Below are positions 58,997 to 64,000 of a DNA stretch of 64,000 bases, piece by piece. The translations under genes and the position numbers were made by a program. The notes beneath the pieces are model-generated. The model was not told the origin of the DNA, did no database searches, and saw nothing but the letters and a program-made list of their open reading frames with translations. Origin of the DNA: Fasciola hepatica (taxonomy: Eukaryota > Platyhelminthes > Trematoda > Plagiorchiida > Fasciolidae); contig CANUEZ040000156.1 of NCBI GenBank assembly GCA_948099385.1, positions 4,402,001 to 4,466,000 on the forward strand, read 5' to 3'. Every line of letters starts with the position of its first letter. The stretch's first letter is position 1.

Positions 58997-59484
58997 CAAT
59001 AAGTTGCGCGTCAGTACAGTGCTTATGCTGTTTCAGTTTACCTCGCCGTGCAGCTCTACGTCGGACTGGGGCACTTTTGCTTGACCCAGTTGGACGGGGA
59101 TTTGTGATGACATTGTCCGAGCGTTCGCGTAAAACGTGACCCACACCAGCCACATCTTCGTGATCTCCGTCGCCATTAAGTGGAAACCCCTTCTTTTCAT
59201 CGGGATTGCATTCGTCCAGACCAAGTAATTCACCTGACCCACGTGCACAAGACATCATCATTGTGCTAGATTTCCGGGTCGTGATGGGGCTTTGAATTAG
59301 ATTCGCGTTCGATGTGGACGAGTTAGGGTGAGATGTTCGTGTGTGCGGGGACGGTGCTGAAGTGCCCGATCGTGAAACCGGTGGAGAATTGGTCTGTGGA
59401 CGAGGTGAGCCAAAAACAATCGGCATCGGACGATTCGAATCTTGCCACAATTGGACGCACAAGTTTTCGAATTCAGGTAGGCCA
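58997..59484 (-). CDS. RasGAP exon 3: C2 domain with long low-complexity insertion
   Basis: A 488-nt exon that starts after TTCCCAATAG and ends at GTGAGT in phase 1. It opens with GLPEFENLCVQLWQDSN, a C2 beta strand, and closes with a basic run (RRRAARRGKLKQ) and TDAQLIG, matching the 'KKRKKDK-x-x-YVGLV' segment of the family. Between these two conserved ends there are about 115 extra residues, rich in Ser, Thr, Pro and Asn, with an acidic patch near the end. The family usually has only a few residues here, so this is a loop insertion. The frame is open throughout and the phases fit on both sides, so I read it as real coding sequence, not a retained intron. Confidence 0.9.
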
Positions 59485-59814
59485 CTATTGGGAATAAAGT
59501 GACATGAAAAGTTCAAATATTTATCATACTGATTAGAGACATTTAGCTGAATAAAGTTACAACTAGTAGTATCGAAAAGGGTTGCAGCCATGCTGACCAA
59601 CGAAAGTTTTATCGTGGATAAAACGGTCATCATAAGTCAATGCTTCTTCAAATTTGAGTGATAACTTCTTGTCTATGATTTTCCGAAATGATGTTTTATC
59701 GACACATCTATGGCTCGGATAACCGGAAACTTCCCCCTCAATATATTTACGGCACTAATGAGGCACGCAACGATATCAGCAATTCACTGTCATCCGGCTC
59801 GTTACCATAACTGA

Positions 59815-59950
59815 CTTACTGGGACCTTATGTGGCTGTCCAGGACTCCAAAGCTCGAGCTATCCCTAATAGTGGGGTAGGCCTTTGAGGCTATGGGGTGC
59901 ACCCCTTTCACTGCACTCATACACAAGAGTGTAATAAATAAGCTGGTTAT
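59815..59950 (+). repeat. SINE body fragment
   Basis: Shares TACTGGGACCTTATGTGGC, GCTATCCCTAATAGTGGGG and TCACTGCACTCATACACAAG with the 24.2-24.5 kb SINE. Confidence 0.6.
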
Positions 59951-61159
59951 CAATGGCTAGCTTCATACTCACATACTGATACTGACAACGCGATCTGCGC
60001 CACAGGTGTAGCTGTAACTCTAGCCATGAGACGTTTCTCCTCAGTCAAATGATAGTAGACTCTAGAAATTAGCACAGAACGAAAACGAAATCGAAGTTAC
60101 AACGGTTTTACGATTCTAACTCGTGTAAATCTACCGACAAGGCGGTGGGGGGAGGGGATCACAAAAACAACAAAAACAAAAACATTTTGTCAACATTCGA
60201 ACAGGTAAGAATTATGTTAATGGGCTTCGAAAAGAAACAAGTACAATGCCATATTCACTATCAGGTAGCACATTTCTGGTCCCATTGAAAACTGCCAAAA
60301 AATATACATTAGCCGTATGGAATTGAAACGGATTACCATTTCTTGATATTAATCTGGTGAAACACAAACAAAAGTCATTTTTCGTACTGACTCCCAACAA
60401 CCCGCCATATTTCAGATGGACGAAGATAAACCAACGGCCCGATTGTATCTGTCTGAGGATATCGAACTCCGAATCCATTACATGAGAATACAATGGGTCC
60501 GACCCAAAGCAATACGTTGCATGTTAGCAAATCGCTTTAGTAAAAAAAAGTCGGTGAAGAAACAAGTCACCACGTGTGTAGTGGTTGCGCCAATCTGAAT
60601 CAGGTGAATGACGAACAGTTTATCATATTATTCTGACGTAAAGCAAACCCCTCAAGACCAATTCGGCAGCACAACTGCACGTGCTGAACTACCTGACATC
60701 AACGGCTCAAGTGAAGGGGAAAGCCGATTGTCGGTTGGACACTTGGTGATTAAGGACAAGGAAGAAATAATTAGTAAATTTGTTCAAGGGTTTTCAGTGA
60801 CAAACGGAGCGTTGCACGCGGAATCATTCTCCTACTACTCAAGTCCTTCTCAAAAGATCGTTCGAACTCCTGCACAGTGACTAAGTTCAATAACGCTAAC
60901 CAGTACAGTAAGTATCTGAACACCGAAGGACTGTGTCTGTTTCAGTAAGATGATTATGGGATTATGCAATGCAAACGGGAGCCCTTAGACAGAAATATCA
61001 ATTAGTTTGCAAGGCGAATGAGTAACGCTGCGTATTCATGGTTACCTAATTTGTGCGCCAACAGTGTGAATGGATGCTCCTTGTTGAACAGCTCACTACG
61101 GAAAGATTGCTGTGATGCATTTCTACTGGGAGGTAGCAACCGAAACCAGATCGCAGAAG

Positions 61160-61195
61160 AGCGAGGTTAATGGTTGAATCAACCGAATTGAACTG
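61160..61195 (+). repeat. RTE-type 3' tail scrap
   Basis: GAGGTTAATGGTTGAATCAA followed by CCGAATTGAACTG repeats the terminal tail of the RTE 3' ends at 10.9 and 56.97 kb. Confidence 0.4.
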
Positions 61196-61254
61196 ATTCT
61201 CATACAGTTAAGAGTTGGTCGCAAATTAAACTCGAGAACGACGACACCACCGTC

Positions 61255-61391
61255 GCTAGCTGGGATATTGGCAGTAAGAAGTATAGAGATGAGTGGACAT
61301 ATCACCTCGGAAGCACACGACCGTTTTCACGGTTGTTGTCCCTCATCAGATATGCATACCCAGTACTGTTCTGTTCACTCATCGTCCTACT

Positions 61392-61396
<5 letters not shown>
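61255..61396 (-). repeat. hammerhead-bearing repeat, second copy
   Basis: Shares with 36979-37217 (inverted relation) the stretch GGAAGCACACGACCG, CGGTTGTTG and CTCATCAG-ATATGC. It is shorter and runs straight into a long (TA)n array. Confidence 0.65.
61308..61362 (-). ncRNA. degenerate hammerhead ribozyme motif
   Basis: Minus strand: stem I GCATAT, core CTGATGA (61349-61343), a 14-base stem II region, GAAA, short stem III, and GTGTGC (61318-61313) completing stem I. Core bases are kept, but stem II opens with a G-U and a G-G mismatch, and stem III has an A in place of C, so it should be weaker than the 37.1 kb copy. Confidence 0.6.

Positions 61397-61480
<84 letters not shown>
61397..61480. 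repeat. (TA)n microsatellite, interrupted once
   Basis: About 84 bases of TA with a single TG interruption near 61441, next to the hammerhead-bearing repeat. Confidence 0.97.
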
Positions 61481-61483
<3 letters not shown>

Positions 61484-62119
61484 CAGAATAGCAAAACTAT
61501 CAGCTATAATAACATTCATAGTCAAAGGGCCTGTGGTGTTACAAGTCCAGGTAAATATGATATGCTATTTCAAAGATGAGTCTGCGTGAAAGTAACAAAG
61601 AAATGAGTGGGTAGTCGTATAGTCGAAAAGAGTGAAATAAATCCAACTTCGGGTTTGCACAAGTTAGGTCAAAAAACAAAGCGTACGGACAACTTCCGAA
61701 ACCATAATATTCCACCGTGAGCTCCAGCCGACATTTTGTGATAACATTAACTTAAGAGGACCGAAACACTGCGTTCCACATTGTCTACGCCATGCGAAAC
61801 GGAATGCCGTGAACTTTTACTGAAGTATGTGCTATCTGCCGGAGGAATCTTGCACGGTTTTCGTCAAAGAAGCCCCAAGTTATTTTGTGTACGTCTCAGT
61901 GACGCCATTTATTGTGAATTTCTCACTATCTCCAAATCCACATCGTGTTTTTTTTTGTAGTAAGCTGAACCTCCCTATGAAGATAAACAAAATCACTGCT
62001 GACACAGTTTGTACACTATTCCTATTTTGGCTTTTTTTTAAGTTATCCCACCTCTATCTTACTTGATCAATCTCTTGATTTACAGGTTGCTAAAAACGAC
62101 AGAGCAATGAAAAACCCAC

Positions 62120-62218
62120 CTCAAATCAAATTCTTCACCCCAGAATAACATGTCAGTCAGCCGTTTACTTGTTGTTCTTGCATAGGTCACCCCGTCCAAC
62201 TGAATTTCACAATGATAT
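62120..62218 (-). CDS. RasGAP exon 2: C2 domain core
   Basis: A 99-nt exon between a TTTGCTTTACAG acceptor and a GTGGGT donor. It encodes [18 protein letters not shown] followed by FWGEEFDL, the hallmark of the SynGAP/DAB2IP/RASAL2 C2 domain (YYCELCLDD-x-LYARTTSK, then FWGEHFEF). The last two bases AG join the first base T of the next exon to give Ser, producing FDL-SGLPEFENLCVQLW with no gap against the family. The C2 domain assists membrane binding and Rap-GAP activity in the mammalian proteins. This is one of the most conserved exons in the window. Confidence 0.95.
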
Positions 62219-63196
62219 CTGTAAAGCAAAAATAAGTGAGAACAGAAGTGTGAAAAATGGTAGTATGGGAATTTGGAAATCAGTTGACTGATAGTAAATG
62301 ACTTCAATATCACTGTTGCGTTAGTGGCCAATTCAGGGCCATACACGTGACGTTTCCCGTTGATTCTTTCGCTTCCAGCATACAATCTTGACCGAATTCT
62401 CGTTGCTAGAGTAAAATAAAACCTTTGGTCTTAAGCATACATTTGGATAAATGAAGTTCCAGATAATTATACGAGCATTCGAATATGGCCCAACTTCGTC
62501 GATAGTCATTGCGACAGTCCACTAGCGAACAAGGATGAGGCATTAACTCATCGTTTTGGTCATCTGACAGAGTATTCCTACTGAATGCAGAATTTCGATG
62601 ACCATCCGATCACTCGACCAACATCGTTGTTAGGCCACAATGAAAGTCATTATGGAACAAATACCACACTCTATTTCTCTGTGCACTTACAATCGGCAGC
62701 GGCATGAATCTCTGGGGCTTAGCAAATGTGGGACAGAATTGAAGCGGCCTCTTGACAGGTCGAACACAGAGTCCTACAAAAGAGCTGTGGGAACAAAGAG
62801 GATAGCGACGTGGGTGACGATGAAGATGACCATTATCAAGGACACGAAAACAGCTGTATGTATGCGCGTATCGATGCGGTTTGAGGATTTAATATCCCTT
62901 ATGTTAACACTGCGACTAGTCGTGCATGGGCAAAAGTCATCTCATTGGGGTAAGCTGATGGATATGTGAATTCGCTGAATTGGGTTGACTGACTCATCAG
63001 GTCATTAAATCAACAGCACTCCCGCCCATGCGCCTGATTGGCGAATCGGAAAACCATCTGTACTGTGTGGGTAGGTGGGCGAACGACAAAGACCAAAAAA
63101 ACGGACAAATGGGGGTGCTTCCTTTAGCCCTATCTAATGGGAATCAAGACAAGGTAGAACATGGACCGGAAGGGGATTTAAGGATGAGCGACTTAC

Positions 63197-63298
63197 CGGT
63201 GCTTGTCTGTCAGTCCTTTGGCCTCCTGTATCCAAATATGCAAACAATTCTCTCGCCTCCGTACCGTGTCTAAACCGGGATGAACTAAACGTCGTAAG
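63197..63298 (-). CDS. RasGAP exon 1 (in window): PH-C2 linker and first C2 strand
   Basis: A 102-nt exon. It starts after a CCTTAG acceptor (an in-frame stop lies just upstream) and ends at a strong GTAAGT donor in phase 2. The product reads LRRLVHPGLDTVRRR and then the first C2 beta strand ENCLHIWIQEAKGL, which lines up with the 'NVLKLWIIEAKDL' strand of SynGAP, DAB2IP and RASAL2. The split codon CG|A gives the Arg just before YHCEIQLDG of the next exon, exactly as in the family. This exon fixes the gene's direction and shows that the PH domain must lie further upstream. Confidence 0.88.
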
Positions 63299-63501
63299 CT
63301 AAGGTGTTAAAGTGATACAGGGGTGAGGAAAAGCAAGATTTAAGAGGAAAGGAATGAACTGAATGATATAGTTAAGGTTCAATTGATGACAAAGGATTCT
63401 ATGACAAGTAGCAAATAACACGTTGGTCTATGAAGTGCAGTTCCCACGTTCGTGCAGCACACAACCACAAACAGAACGAACCCCTGTACTTGTGGCTCTA
63501 C

Positions 63502-63743
63502 TCAGATCTCCCACAGGGAAATCGTGAGTCATATACCGTGGTAGGACACCACGTGTGCTCACGAACACATATGCAGACACCGGACGCAGGATGTATAAAC
63601 GGTGCGGTGGTACCCTCCCTGAACGAAGCAGTGGTAGGATGAAATACACGTGTTAGACGTGATAAGGATTTGGTAGATGATACGCTCGATCTCGTTTCCA
63701 GTTTCCAGAACAGTCGACAAAAATACAAACGCAAATCAAACAA
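63502..63743 (-). CDS. possible upstream exon of the RasGAP (PH region), tentative
   Basis: An open frame on the minus strand lies directly upstream of the first firm RasGAP exon. It contains a Ser/Lys/Arg-rich stretch followed by a segment that loosely resembles the last strands of the family's PH domain (pattern E-H-x-W-x-x-T-T, then S-R-F-x-C). A possible GT donor after 63502 would leave phase 2, which is what the next exon needs. The 10 residues that normally carry the conserved Trp of the PH C-terminal helix would be missing at the join, the donor is poor, and no clear acceptor is seen. It may be spurious. Confidence 0.25.
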
Positions 63744-63962
63744 AATGGCGGATGGGAGACTGTCTGAAGGCGGGAAGAATGCAACATTCAGCCGGAAGCC
63801 ATAAAAAGATGATTAGCACTAATGGTTGTGGTGGACATGACGAGTGGTCTAAAGAATTAATTCTCTTTTTTTATTACACGGCTGCGCATGACTACAGGGG
63901 AAGGAGCGTCATATTTTACAATCCAGAAGGCTCCCTGTACTGTTACGCTGGACTGGCAAAAT

Positions 63963-64000
63963 AACCCCGAGACTTGCGGGGCGGAATCACCTAAGGTCCT
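63963..64000 (-). repeat. SINE body fragment at the window edge
   Basis: CCCGAGACTTGCGGGGCGG and ATCACCTAAGGTCCT match the AGACTCGGAGTGGAG and CCACATAAGGTCCC part of the 24.3 kb SINE in the same orientation. Confidence 0.45.

Larger units (their letters stand above)
21399..63298 (-). other. SynGAP/DAB2IP/RASAL2-type RasGAP gene, 12 exons (5' end not found)
   Basis: A split gene on the minus strand. I joined its exons by hand from GT/AG sites whose phases match at each junction, with homology to the SynGAP/DAB2IP/RASAL2 family running across the joins. The family accelerates GTP hydrolysis on Ras/Rap at the inner plasma membrane. Domain order is end of PH region, C2, RasGAP, conserved post-GAP helix region, long disordered Ser/Pro-rich region, coiled coil, short tail, which is the family order. 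About 4,750 coding bases are visible. Seen: exon borders, the arginine-finger segment and FLR motif. Known from the family: the biochemical role. Inferred: that the coiled-coil and tail exons belong to the same transcript. The largest intron (49551-32373, about 17.2 kb) holds most of the retrotransposons. I found no convincing poly(A) signal close after the stop at 21399. Confidence 0.9.

Noticed and set aside
62347..62405. A 59-nt candidate exon reading [12 protein letters not shown] that could join YHCEIQLDG and looked like the first C2 strand.
   Set aside because: The exon at 63197-63298 fits the family far better (CLHIWIQEAKGL plus a strong GTAAGT donor), and the 62.4 kb candidate starts in phase 0, incompatible with what the upstream exon needs if it were an alternative.

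Overview
This is eukaryotic DNA, and the combined signs point to a flatworm, most likely a digenean trematode. Genes are split by introns and exons are short with GT/AG borders and matching phases. Introns run to 17 kb and are filled with RTE-like and CR1-like LINE debris. Long (TA)n arrays are common, and there is a SINE-like element with a pol III head and a hammerhead ribozyme, as in the schistosome Sm-alpha family. Genus cannot be told from the sequence. There are no bacterial-style operons, no CRISPR array and no functional tRNA gene that I can support.

Two protein-coding genes can be supported, and they converge. On the plus strand, the last two exons (13546-14567 and 15987-16464, poly(A) signal at 16670) of a gene I cannot name lie at the left. 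On the minus strand, 12 exons between 63298 and 21399 encode most of a SynGAP/DAB2IP/RASAL2-type Ras GTPase-activating protein. In order these give the end of the PH region, a C2 domain, a RasGAP domain with the arginine finger and the FLR motif, the conserved post-GAP segment, a long Ser/Pro-rich region with a PPxY motif, a coiled coil and the C-terminal tail. About 1,580 residues are encoded in the window. The 5' exons lie beyond the right edge, or within the last 700 bases without clear signature.

Layout. 1-13 kb: mobile-element graveyard (LINE ORF1 relics, a BEL/Pao pol scrap, a nearly complete but dead CR1-like element at 2.8-7.27 kb, RTE scraps, SINE head). 13.5-16.7 kb: 3' end of the unknown gene, with a hammerhead-bearing inverted SINE pair in its last intron. 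17-21.4 kb: intergenic, with a second inverted tRNA-like pair. 21.4-63.3 kb: the RasGAP gene. Its introns carry a 5S-rRNA-like sequence (23.6 kb), a perfect ~480-bp inverted repeat (29.6-30.9 kb), two opposed RTE copies (33.3-36.9 and 39.7-43.1 kb), one of them apparently inserted into an older LINE, more RTE debris (44.3-46.7 kb), a pogo/Tigger transposase relic (55.1 kb), and two copies of a hammerhead-bearing element next to (TA)n arrays (37.0 and 61.3 kb).

Most interesting: the three hammerhead-ribozyme loci, the near-perfect 1.28-kb palindrome, the 5S-like sequence, and the large low-complexity insertions inside the C2 and GAP domains of the RasGAP.
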